DNA from: an uncultured cyanobacterium
Lineage (GTDB): Bacteria; Cyanobacteriota; Cyanobacteriia; Phormidesmidales; Phormidesmidaceae
Direction: 5' to 3'
Length of the DNA stretch: 6,270 bases
NCBI GenBank assembly: GCA_938029995.1
Contig: CALHGI010000253.1
Span: 1 to 6,270 of the forward strand
Below the pieces are notes generated by a model, which was given only the letters and a program-made list of their open reading frames with translations, was not told the origin of the DNA and did no database searches. A program made the position numbers and the translations under genes. This document shows, piece after piece, positions 1 through 5,414 of the stretch (its first letter is position 1; every line of letters begins with the position of its first letter).

Positions 1-2
1 AC

Positions 3-245
3 TATAGCCATGACTACAATGCCAAAGCCGACGACCCTCCCTTTGAACGTCTCTTCGTTTCAAAGGACCGTGAACAGGCGGTTAGCGATGCGTTTAGCGG
101 CAAGGACAACAGTCTAGAAAAGTTTAATAACGAAAAAGCATTTGCCTGGTTAGAACCGATTGAGCAACAGGGCGAAATGAAAGCGGTACTCTATTTGGAA
201 GGCAATAAGGAAGCAGACTTTCGTGACTATTCCGTGGGTGGATAG
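3..245 (+). CDS. C-terminal fragment of an unrecognised protein
   Basis: An open frame enters from the left edge and stops at TAG 243-245, giving 80 residues with no start codon in view. The fragment is hydrophilic and mixed in charge. It begins YSHDYNAKADDPPFERLF and ends LYLEGNKEADFRDYSVGG, with no membrane segment, metal motif or repeat. The other two plus frames are closed early by stops (tag at 5-7 in one, tag at 115-117 in the other), which supports this frame. I do not recognise the family and assign no function. A hairpin 41 bp after the stop could end its transcript. It is co-directional with the GH9 gene but 392 bp away, so a shared operon is unlikely. Confidence 0.7.
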   Translation, partial: YSHDYNAKADDPPFERLFVSKDREQAVSDAFSGKDNSLEKFNNEKAFAWLEPIEQQGEMKAVLYLEGNKEADFRDYSVGG

Positions 246-286
246 GTCACCCTGTCACCATCAAGTTGCCACGGAAAGACGCCCCA

Positions 287-317
287 GGCTGCCCATGGAC
301 TGAGGCCATGGGTAGCC
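287..317 (+). terminator. Hairpin downstream of the partial gene, possible terminator
   Basis: The arms GGCTGCCCATGG (287-298) and CCATGGGTAGCC (306-317) pair over 12 bp with a single G-U wobble and a 7-nt loop. It begins 41 bp after the stop of the partial gene. No T-run follows (CAGATTAGCG), so it is not a canonical intrinsic terminator. Cyanobacterial terminators are often poor in U-tracts, so the role remains possible. It may instead be a member of the CCATGG-centred palindrome group seen in other gaps of this window. Confidence 0.35.
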
Positions 318-381
318 CAGATTAGCGACGATATTTCGATGCTTTCAACCATGGGCCAAACACCCCGGGTAGACGTAGCCG

Positions 382-429
382 ACGGCTAAATACATTTAGC
401 TGAATACATTTAGCCATACATTTAGCCGT
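382..429. repeat. Triple ATACATTTAGC direct repeat inside an inverted repeat
   Basis: ATACATTTAGC occurs at 390-400, 404-414 and 416-426, with start-to-start spacings of 14 and 12 bp. The block is bounded by ACGGCTAAAT (382-391) and its exact reverse complement ATTTAGCCGT (420-429). GCTAAAT (385-391) can also pair with ATTTAGC (394-400), so several mutually exclusive hairpins are possible. AGCCG-A-CGGCT (377-387) adds a further small palindrome on the left. The block lies about 210-255 bp before the GH9 start. It may be a regulator-binding array or a degraded dispersed repeat; the sequence alone does not decide. Confidence 0.6.
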
Positions 430-430
430 T

Positions 431-442
431 GGCTGCGCAGCC
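431..442. repeat. Perfect 12-bp palindrome GGCTGCGCAGCC
   Basis: GGCTGC is followed directly by its reverse complement GCAGCC, just right of the ATACATTTAGC array. With no loop it can form a cruciform or a dimeric protein-binding site rather than a stable hairpin. It shares GGCTGC with the left arm of the 287-317 hairpin, so the two may have a common origin. Confidence 0.5.
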
Positions 443-637
443 ATACCCCATAAAGCTTTTAGCGAGCACCCATGGCCTGCGCTGTGGGCCCTGAGCAATA
501 CAATATCCCTAGGTTTAATTGGCCCAAGAACCGGCCCCACGGCTAGGCAACACCGGCCATAATTGGGAACTTTCCCCCAAAAAACCCAGACATATATCCC
601 TTAGCCTACCGTTACCAGTCCTCTCCCTAGTGCCTAG

Positions 638-3088
638 ATGTTAGAAAGCCTCCTCTCTTTTCTTCTTGGTTGGACCAATGCCGGCCAGTGCAATGCTAAA
701 CTCTCCCCCAGCCAAGACTCAAGCCTAGTCGCCTCCGCCCAAAATAGTACCCAGACCGATCCCCCCACGCCCTACATTTACACCGTGCGGGAAAATGTGG
801 TGGCGTTACGCATAGAGGCCGGTGAATTAGTGCGGGGCCAGCAGGTGGCCTATGAGGCTCAGCCCGGTGACGCGGTTAAGGGCAAAGAAGGTTGGACCTT
901 TCGCAATGGAAAAGCGTTAGGGCAAGTCGTTCCAGGAGATCCAGGGCTAATTTTATTGCCGGATCAGTACCGTGGCTCCAAGCTCGATACGAACTGTGCC
1001 GATAATTTGAACCATTATCAAATCAGGGCCGCCAATGGGGGCAAAATTTCCCCTACCCAGGTCTATCGCAAGAGCAAAATCAGGAATATGGCCCAAACGG
1101 GTCCCTGGGACTTTGATTGGCCCATGGAGCACACCCTATTTCTAGAACTGCCGGAAGCACTAACCCCTGGGGAAACCTATCAGTTCGACTTTGCGGATGG
1201 TTTCCTCCAAGACACTGAGTTCGTCTATCAACCCGAAGAAACCCGCAGTGAAGCAGTGCAGGTTTCCCACCTGGGGTTTGATCCAGATGATTTGGCTAAG
1301 GTGGCCTTCCTATCCACATGGATGGGAAATGGGGGTGGCCTTAGCTACGCAGCGGACAAACCATTTTGGTTGATTGACACGGCGACGGGGGAGAAAGTCT
1401 ATGAAGGTAAAACCACCCTCTCCCAATCGGCCGATGCGAAAAATAAGCGCGGCAGAAACCATAATGACACCGATGTGTTCATGATGGATTTTAGTGAATT
1501 TTCCACACCGGGCCAGTACCGGGTTTATGTGGATGGCGTGGGGACCTCCTACGAATTTGAGATTGGGGAAAATACCTGGCGGGATGCGTTTTATGTGTCT
1601 GCGCGGGGGATGTATCACCAGCGCAGTGGCATTGCCCTAGAGCAGCCCTACACGGACTATGAGCGTCCCCGACCGTTTCATCCCGATGACGGTGTAAAAA
1701 TTTATCAGTCCACCGTGCCCCTGATGGATACCAAAATGGGGTTCAACTACCGGGACGCCCCTGATTCTTTCAAATCCCTAATGGACACGCGCACAGAGGA
1801 GACGGTGCCAGAGGCTTGGGGCGGTTGGATGGATGCGGGCGACTGGGATCGGCGTATTTCCCACCTGTCGGTCAGCCGATCATTTCTAGAGCTGGTGGAG
1901 TTTTACCCAGAGTACTTTAAGGACATTAGCCTCAACCTGCCCGAGTCTGGTAACAATTTGCCCGACCTTATGGACGAAGCCCTGTGGGGATTGGACCTGT
2001 TCCGGCGGCTCCAAACCGAGGAGGGCGGCATCCCCGGCGGCATCGAATCCTCCGGCCATCCCATTCGGCCAGAAGGCAGCTGGCAAGAGTCTCAAACGGT
2101 CATGGTATATGGCCCGGGCATATGGTCTAGCTACATGTATGCCAATGTGGCGGCGCGGGCGGCCTATGTGCTGGCGGACTATGACCAAACCCTAGCCAAC
2201 ACCTATCGGGACAGTGCCATTCGGGCCATGAACTGGGCCAATGCGGAATTGGCCAAACAGCCAGAGGACCCGGACTTTTTCCTATATTCCCGCGTCCACG
2301 ACGAACGCAACCTGGCCGCCGCAGAACTCTATCGCCTAACGGGGGATGAGCAATGGCATCAGATTTTTCTTGATACCACCATTTTCACCAATCCCGATGC
2401 TCCCCTCAAGAAATGGAACAACCACGACCACAGTGACGCGGCCTTTGTCTATGCCCGCACCAAGCATGCCAGCATTAATCAGACGATCCAACAAAATGCC
2501 ATCAATACGCTGGTGCGCACGGCTAAGGCAGATATAGAGAATGTGGAACGTACGGGCTTTAAGTGGAACGCTGACCCAGGGTTGATGATTGGCTGGGGCA
2601 CCATGACCACCCCCCATACCCAAACCCTGTTCCATGCCCATACCCTGACGGGGGATGATGCCTATTTGCGGGCGGGTCTGTTGGCCACCCAGTTTGCCAC
2701 CGGGGCCAACCCTAGCAACATGGTCTATACCATCGGCGTGGGCCATAGAAACCCTAAGTCGCCTTTGATGGCGGATATGCGGGCCCTAGGTCAGGAACCG
2801 CCACCGGGAATTACGATTTACGGACCGCTGGACTTACAAGATGAGGAGGGCCATGGCAAAAAATGGAGCTGGGCGGTGGATATGTTTGCCCAGGAAACGA
2901 GCCCCACACCTTGGGAATGGCCCACATCTGAATCCTATTTCGACTCCTATTACTATGTGCCCGTAACCGAGTTTACGGTCCATCAGTCCATTGGCCCCAC
3001 GGCCTATGCTTGGGGGTACCTGGCGGCCAGCGATAGCCAAGGGGGTACGTCAGCAGAACCGAAGGGTGACGGGGAGAAAAAGAACTAG
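638..3088 (+). CDS. Glycoside hydrolase family 9 (cellulase-like) enzyme with Ig-like domain
   Basis: An 816-residue enzyme of GH9, inverting hydrolases of beta-1,4-glucans and related sugars. Residues about 45-200 form a beta-rich region of unknown type. Residues about 204-310 match the cellulase N-terminal Ig-like domain (SEAVQVSHLGFDPDDLAKVAFLS). The catalytic domain spans about 315-797. It has the DAGD motif at 399-402 (GGWMDAGDWDRR), where family knowledge puts the catalytic base Asp, and E778 in TEFTVHQSIGPTAY as the likely acid. The usual HHR after NP (N691-P692) is absent. PPPGITIYGP (721-730) sits where Ig-bearing GH9 enzymes carry a PVPG...GGPN-like segment. No CBM or dockerin is seen, only a charged tail. 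The start is fixed because TAG (635-637) immediately precedes ATG, but no Shine-Dalgarno is visible. The N-terminus (LLSFLLGWTNAGQCNA) is a weak, short signal-peptide candidate. Exact substrate is unknown; endoglucanase, exo-glucosidase and glucosaminidase are all possible. Confidence 0.9.
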   Translation: MLESLLSFLLGWTNAGQCNAKLSPSQDSSLVASAQNSTQTDPPTPYIYTVRENVVALRIEAGELVRGQQVAYEAQPGDAVKGKEGWTFRNGKALGQVVPGDPGLILLPDQYRGSKLDTNCADNLNHYQIRAANGGKISPTQVYRKSKIRNMAQTGPWDFDWPMEHTLFLELPEALTPGETYQFDFADGFLQDTEFVYQPEETRSEAVQVSHLGFDPDDLAKVAFLSTWMGNGGGLSYAADKPFWLIDTATGEKVYEGKTTLSQSADAKNKRGRNHNDTDVFMMDFSEFSTPGQYRVYVDGVGTSYEFEIGENTWRDAFYVSARGMYHQRSGIALEQPYTDYERPRPFHPDDGVKIYQSTVPLMDTKMGFNYRDAPDSFKSLMDTRTEETVPEAWGGWMDAGDWDRRISHLSVSRSFLELVEFYPEYFKDISLNLPESGNNLPDLMDEALWGLDLFRRLQTEEGGIPGGIESSGHPIRPEGSWQESQTVMVYGPGIWSSYMYANVAARAAYVLADYDQTLANTYRDSAIRAMNWANAELAKQPEDPDFFLYSRVHDERNLAAAELYRLTGDEQWHQIFLDTTIFTNPDAPLKKWNNHDHSDAAFVYARTKHASINQTIQQNAINTLVRTAKADIENVERTGFKWNADPGLMIGWGTMTTPHTQTLFHAHTLTGDDAYLRAGLLATQFATGANPSNMVYTIGVGHRNPKSPLMADMRALGQEPPPGITIYGPLDLQDEEGHGKKWSWAVDMFAQETSPTPWEWPTSESYFDSYYYVPVTEFTVHQSIGPTAYAWGYLAASDSQGGTSAEPKGDGEKKN

Positions 3089-3102
3089 TGGGGCGCGGCA
3101 AG

Positions 3103-3135
3103 AGCCATGGGGGGCCTATTGGGGAAACCATGGCT
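3103..3135 (+). terminator. Inverted repeat between the GH9 and racemase genes
   Basis: AGCCATGG (3103-3110) and its exact complement CCATGGCT (3128-3135) flank a 17-nt loop, and a G-T wobble extends the stem by one. It starts 14 bp after the GH9 stop and ends 47 bp before the racemase start. There is no T-run. It could terminate or attenuate read-through or protect mRNA ends. Its core matches the CCATGG palindromes of the other gaps, so a dispersed-repeat origin is equally likely. Confidence 0.35.
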
Positions 3136-3171
3136 TGGCGGCGGCACCCGTAGGTGGGGCTGGCAATAGCT

Positions 3172-3176
3172 AAAGG
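3172..3176 (+). promoter_or_regulatory. Ribosome binding site (AAAGG) deciding the racemase start
   Basis: AAAGG lies 6 nt before ATG 3183. The internal ATG at 3234 has only CTCCTATCCT upstream. This favours the longer protein, although the shorter one would start closer to the usual family N-terminus. Confidence 0.5.
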
Positions 3177-3182
3177 CTTTGG

Positions 3183-3989
3183 ATGGCAACGGATATAGGG
3201 CAAAATGGGCGGGATGTAATTGTCTCCTATCCTATGGATTCGCCTATCTGCCGGATCAAGATTATCAATGGTAATACCTGTGGCCCGATGACGGCCAATA
3301 TCAATAGTTCGGCCCAGGGAGTTAAGTTTCCGGGTACTGAAATTGTGACGGTGCAGCCCCAGAACGGCCCCGAATCCATTGAGAGTTTTTATGATGAATA
3401 CCTAGCCATTCCCGGCATCCTGGAACAGATTATTTTAGATACCGATGCCGATGCGTTTATTTTGGCCTGTTGGGGTGATCCGGGTATTGAAGCGGCCCGT
3501 GAGATTACGGCGAAACCGGTGGTGGGCATTGCGGAGGCCAGTCTCTATGTGGCCAATATGTTGGCGGCCAAGTGGAGTGTGGTGACCACCCTGCACCGGG
3601 TGCGGGACATGGTGGAAAAAACAGTTCATAAAACAGGGTTAACGGCGCGATGTGCTTCGGTGCGGACGACAAAGCTGTCGGTATTGGATACGGAGCAGGA
3701 TCGGGCGGCCACGTTGGATGTGCTAACGGAGGCGAGCCTATTGGCGATGGAAGAGGATGGGGCGGAGGCCATTTGCCTGGGCTGTGCGGGCATGAGCGGC
3801 CTGGAACAACAGTTGGAAGAGCGGCTGGGGGTGCCGGTGATCGATGCGATCGCAGCGGCGGTCAAAATGGCAGAGTCTTTGGTGAGCTTAGGAAAAACAA
3901 CCAGCAAACAGTTGACCTATCGTCCACCAGAGCTTAAAACTATCCAAGGATATGGGGCCCATTTTCAGGCCGAGAAATTTCGTCATTAG
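3183..3989 (+). CDS. Asp/Glu/hydantoin racemase family protein (HyuE-like)
   Basis: A 268-residue cytosolic protein of the cofactor-independent Asp/Glu/hydantoin racemase superfamily, whose members interconvert enantiomers of hydantoins, allantoin or amino acids by two-cysteine acid-base catalysis. Visible landmarks are IKIINGNT (26-32), ESIESFYDEY (64-73), the first catalytic Cys C96 in ILACWGDPG, VVGIAEAS (113-120), WSVVTTLHR (131-139), and the second Cys C201 in CLGCAGM. The last part, LGVPVIDAIAAAVKMAESLVSLG, is typical of the hydantoin/allantoin racemase branch. The 105-residue spacing of the cysteines matches characterised hydantoin racemases as I recall them (Cys76/Cys181). The N-terminus is about 17-20 residues longer than usual; Met18 (3234) is an alternative start. 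No hydantoinase or carbamoylase gene is adjacent, so the substrate is unknown. The family call is strong and the specific reaction is inferred. Confidence 0.88.
   Translation: MATDIGQNGRDVIVSYPMDSPICRIKIINGNTCGPMTANINSSAQGVKFPGTEIVTVQPQNGPESIESFYDEYLAIPGILEQIILDTDADAFILACWGDPGIEAAREITAKPVVGIAEASLYVANMLAAKWSVVTTLHRVRDMVEKTVHKTGLTARCASVRTTKLSVLDTEQDRAATLDVLTEASLLAMEEDGAEAICLGCAGMSGLEQQLEERLGVPVIDAIAAAVKMAESLVSLGKTTSKQLTYRPPELKTIQGYGAHFQAEKFRH
3846..3853. repeat. HIP1 core octamer GCGATCGC
   Basis: This is the core of the cyanobacterial Highly Iterated Palindrome. It lies inside the racemase gene, over codons for D-A-I-A near residues 221-224. It is taxonomically informative and has no gene-specific role that I can see. 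Confidence 0.8.
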
Positions 3990-3993
3990 TTGA

Positions 3994-4003
3994 GCCCATG
4001 GGC
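3994..4003. repeat. 10-bp palindrome GCCCATGGGC after the racemase stop
   Basis: A perfect palindrome begins 5 bp after the racemase stop TAG (3987-3989). It has the same CCATGG centre as the palindromes in the 246-637 and 3089-3182 gaps. It has no loop and no T-run, so it is not a convincing terminator. Confidence 0.5.
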
Positions 4004-4108
4004 GATTTCTAGCGATTTCCAACTGTTTTTGGATATCTCCTATGGTATTCAATTTGAAAATTAAGATTGTTGTTTTTTATCCTGATACCGTACGCTGTTG
4101 TACCAGTG

Positions 4109-4114
4109 TATAAA
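4109..4114 (+). promoter_or_regulatory. Possible -10 box TATAAA for the exported PPC-like gene
   Basis: TATAAA sits in the AT-rich half of the 203-bp gap and has TG directly before it, one base closer than the classic extended -10. No good -35 is found 16-18 bp upstream (TACCGT region). TTGAAA at 4054-4059 is too far away. If the box is used, the leader would be roughly 75-80 nt and include the stem at 4143-4173. Confidence 0.25.
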
Positions 4115-4142
4115 AGCGTCATCTTAGCCCTATCTAGTTTCG

Positions 4143-4173
4143 AGATCGTCGATACGGTAGAGCTATCCGATCT
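4143..4173 (+). other. Imperfect stem-loop in the leader before the PPC-like gene
   Basis: AGATCG (4143-4148) pairs with CGATCT (4168-4173), and GATA (4151-4154) pairs with TATC (4164-4167). That makes 10 bp with a 2-nt bulge (TC) and a 9-nt loop (CGGTAGAGC). It ends 25 nt before the chosen ATG, so the ribosome binding site is left free. It could stabilise the message or be a protein site; no riboswitch class is recognised. Confidence 0.35.
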
Positions 4174-4187
4174 GTGTGTGTGATCCT

Positions 4188-4192
4188 TAGGT
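4188..4192 (+). promoter_or_regulatory. Ribosome binding site (TAGGT) choosing ATG 4199 over GTG 4193
   Basis: TAGGT ends 6 nt before ATG 4199 and directly abuts GTG 4193. Only the ATG has workable spacing, so the protein starts MFKSTT rather than MTMFKSTT. Confidence 0.5.
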
Positions 4193-4198
4193 GTGACT

Positions 4199-4669
4199 AT
4201 GTTTAAGTCAACAACGTTTAAGTCAACAGCATTCAAACTAACCGGCCTTGCCCTGCCCTTGGTCTTAGCCGCCGCCGCCCAAGCCGCTGGTGAGATGAGA
4301 CTGGCCCTCGGCTTTGCCACCACCCAAGTCGGCGGGCAAACCGTGGGGTCCTATGGCCTAGCCAACATCACCAGCCGGGATAGTAGCGGCGAGTTTTGCC
4401 TGGGCTATGCCGACCGCAGTCCCGACCATGTGTTGACCCTAGAGCAAGATTTTACCCAGCTCACCATTGCCGTGGATAGTGGTGGAGCAGACACCACCTT
4501 ACTGATTCAAGGACCGAATGACGGCACGGTGCGCTGCAATGACAACGCCAGTCGCCAAAACCGTGACGCCCAAATTCAAGACACGTTTTCCCAGGGTACG
4601 TATCAGCTTTGGGTGGGTTCATTTGATCAAGACGGTCGCCATCGCTATAGCCTGAAGGTTTCAGAATAG
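4199..4669 (+). CDS. Small exported protein with a PPC-like beta domain
   Basis: A 156-residue protein predicted to be exported. Residues 1-30 form a good signal peptide: a lysine-bearing n-region with the repeat FKSTT-FKSTA-FKLT, a hydrophobic core (LTGLALPLVLAAAAQAA), and likely cleavage near AQA/A or AA/GE. The mature part has LTIAVDSGGADTTLLIQGPNDGTVRCNDN (88-116) and GTYQLWVGSFDQDGRHRYSLKVSE (133-156). This resembles the pre-peptidase C-terminal beta-sandwich domain seen alone or beside secreted proteases in cyanobacteria and proteobacteria. C67 and C113 could form a disulfide. No catalytic residues are evident, so a binding or accessory role in the periplasm or outside the cell is likely. 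ATG 4199 is preferred over GTG 4193 because TAGGT (4188-4192) is spaced 6 nt from it. It converges on trmB. Confidence 0.75.
   Translation: MFKSTTFKSTAFKLTGLALPLVLAAAAQAAGEMRLALGFATTQVGGQTVGSYGLANITSRDSSGEFCLGYADRSPDHVLTLEQDFTQLTIAVDSGGADTTLLIQGPNDGTVRCNDNASRQNRDAQIQDTFSQGTYQLWVGSFDQDGRHRYSLKVSE
4201..4228 (+). repeat. In-frame 15-bp tandem repeat in the signal-peptide n-region
   Basis: GTTTAAGTCAACA occurs exactly at 4201-4213 and 4216-4228 (period 15). A degenerate third unit follows (GCATTCAAACTAAC). Because the period is a multiple of three, it encodes FKSTT, FKSTA and FKLTG, lengthening the positively charged start of the signal peptide. Slippage would change copy number without a frameshift. 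Confidence 0.7.
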
Positions 4670-4710
4670 GCCATTCCCCTGCCCTACAGAGTTTGCGCGG
4701 GGGTTGCCTA
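4667..4710. terminator. Weak stem between the convergent genes, possible two-way terminator
   Basis: TAGGC (4667-4671) pairs with GCCTA (4706-4710) and CCCC (4676-4679) with GGGG (4700-4703), separated by an internal loop and closed by about 20 nt. Each outer arm contains one gene's stop codon. The gap between the genes is only 38 bp and holds no T-run on either strand, so this is the best candidate for ending both transcripts, but it is weak. Confidence 0.25.
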
Positions 4711-5364
4711 GGCCTTGATAAATAATGCTCGGTAGACGGGTTTGCCCTGGGCCAGGGTGACCCGTTCGCGATCGGTGGTGGCCGCCAAGGGATTGTTGGC
4801 TAGCCACGGACCGGTGGTACCTGGCTGGGGCAAATAGGGAGGTTCTAGAAAACGCTTAAATTGAGGGTTGGCAGCAAACACTTCCACCATGTCCTCCGCC
4901 ACGGTTTCCACATCGGACTGGAGCCACGCCCAGCCGCCAGCGGGCATATATTCAGCCAGGTCAGCCACAAGCTGCGGTTGGGTGACCCGGCGTTTTTGAT
5001 GTCGCGTTTTAAACCAGGGGTCAGGAAACTGAATGCTGATCCGCTGGGGCGGCTGGGGCAGGCTGCTCAGCAGGGGCCTTAGGGAATTATTGGCATTGCA
5101 AAATAGGGCATGCATGTTGCGCAGGCCCAATTCATTACGCTGCTGGAGGCACTGCTGCACCAAGGGCTCGCGGATTTCTAGGCCCAGAAAGTTCCAGTTG
5201 GAACAGGCCTGGGCCATGTCACTAATGAAATAGCCTTTGGCACAGCCAATGTCGATGTGGAGAGGCTGGTGGGGGTTGGCAAATACGTCGGCCCAGGGGG
5301 GCGGTGTTACCGGCGTGCTATAGCGATTGTTGAGGGGATTGACATGCTGGCGCACACGGGACAT
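4708..5364 (-). CDS. trmB: tRNA (guanine-N7)-methyltransferase (m7G46)
   Basis: A 218-residue cytosolic SAM-dependent methyltransferase that makes m7G at position 46 in the tRNA variable loop. The length is normal for the family. The SAM-binding motif I is HIDIGCAKGYF (36-46), and FLGLEIREPLV (59-69) carries the acidic residue for the ribose. The hallmark IQFPDPWFKTRHQKRR (111-126) includes D115 and the basic residues expected to hold tRNA. The C-terminal TDRERVTLAQGKPVYRALF (197-215) corresponds to the family's T-x-(F/R)-E-R end motif. The start MSRVRQHVNPL fits family N-termini, though no strong Shine-Dalgarno precedes it. It converges on the exported PPC-like gene with a 38-bp gap and diverges from the metallophosphoesterase with 50 bp between start codons. 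It appears intact. Confidence 0.95.
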   Translation of the reverse strand: MSRVRQHVNPLNNRYSTPVTPPPWADVFANPHQPLHIDIGCAKGYFISDMAQACSNWNFLGLEIREPLVQQCLQQRNELGLRNMHALFCNANNSLRPLLSSLPQPPQRISIQFPDPWFKTRHQKRRVTQPQLVADLAEYMPAGGWAWLQSDVETVAEDMVEVFAANPQFKRFLEPPYLPQPGTTGPWLANNPLAATTDRERVTLAQGKPVYRALFIKA

Positions 5365-5414
5365 GGTCGAAAAAGGCGATGATGGGACTAGGCTTACCTA
5401 CCTTATCAACTCCT

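Larger units (their letters stand above)
246..637. other. 392-bp non-coding gap rich in short palindromes
   Basis: No convincing gene lies here on either strand. The one 72-codon minus-strand frame resembles no family and is built from the palindromic repeats. The gap holds a 12-bp hairpin (287-317), three copies of ATACATTTAGC between inverted repeats (382-429), a perfect 12-bp palindrome (431-442) and four CCATGG sites (293, 306, 349, 470). GGCCATGGGT at 304-313 recurs inverted at 468-477. The promoter of the GH9 gene should lie here. TACAAT at 499-504 could be a -10 box, but no matching -35 is visible, so no promoter is called. Confidence 0.6.

Noticed and set aside
322..540. Minus-strand 72-codon open frame in the gap before the GH9 gene
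   Set aside because: It reads through the palindromic repeats, resembles no protein family and contains repeated peptide bits (KCMAKCIQLNVF) that simply follow from the ATACATTTAGC copies.
638..700. Lipoprotein signal in the GH9 N-terminus
   Set aside because: The only nearby cysteine (C18) is preceded by N-A-G-Q, which does not fit a lipobox because residue -1 should be G, A or S.
1310..1618. Minus-strand open frames of 100-136 codons opposite the GH9 gene (also 1886-2188 and 2336-2746)
   Set aside because: All overlap a clearly coding GH9 frame with catalytic motifs. They have no domain or ribosome binding site of their own.
3626..3937. Open frames on both strands inside the racemase gene
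   Set aside because: They are shadows of a GC-rich coding sequence whose frame has both catalytic cysteines and the family motifs.
638..3989. A new operon-like system linking the GH9 enzyme and the racemase
   Set aside because: The genes are co-directional, but the 94-bp gap holds an inverted repeat and their known reactions do not connect. Nothing shows joint function.
4009..4323. Minus-strand 104-codon frame over the gap and start of the exported protein gene
   Set aside because: It is antisense to a well-supported signal peptide, and its sequence mirrors the tandem repeat (NAVDLNVVDLNIV). It has no family resemblance.
5339..5367. Promoter with perfect -35 TTGACA for the metallophosphoesterase
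   Set aside because: The hexamer at 17-bp spacing is CATGGT, only 3 of 6 matches to TATAAT, and 16 or 18 bp is no better. The TTGACA may be chance within trmB codons.
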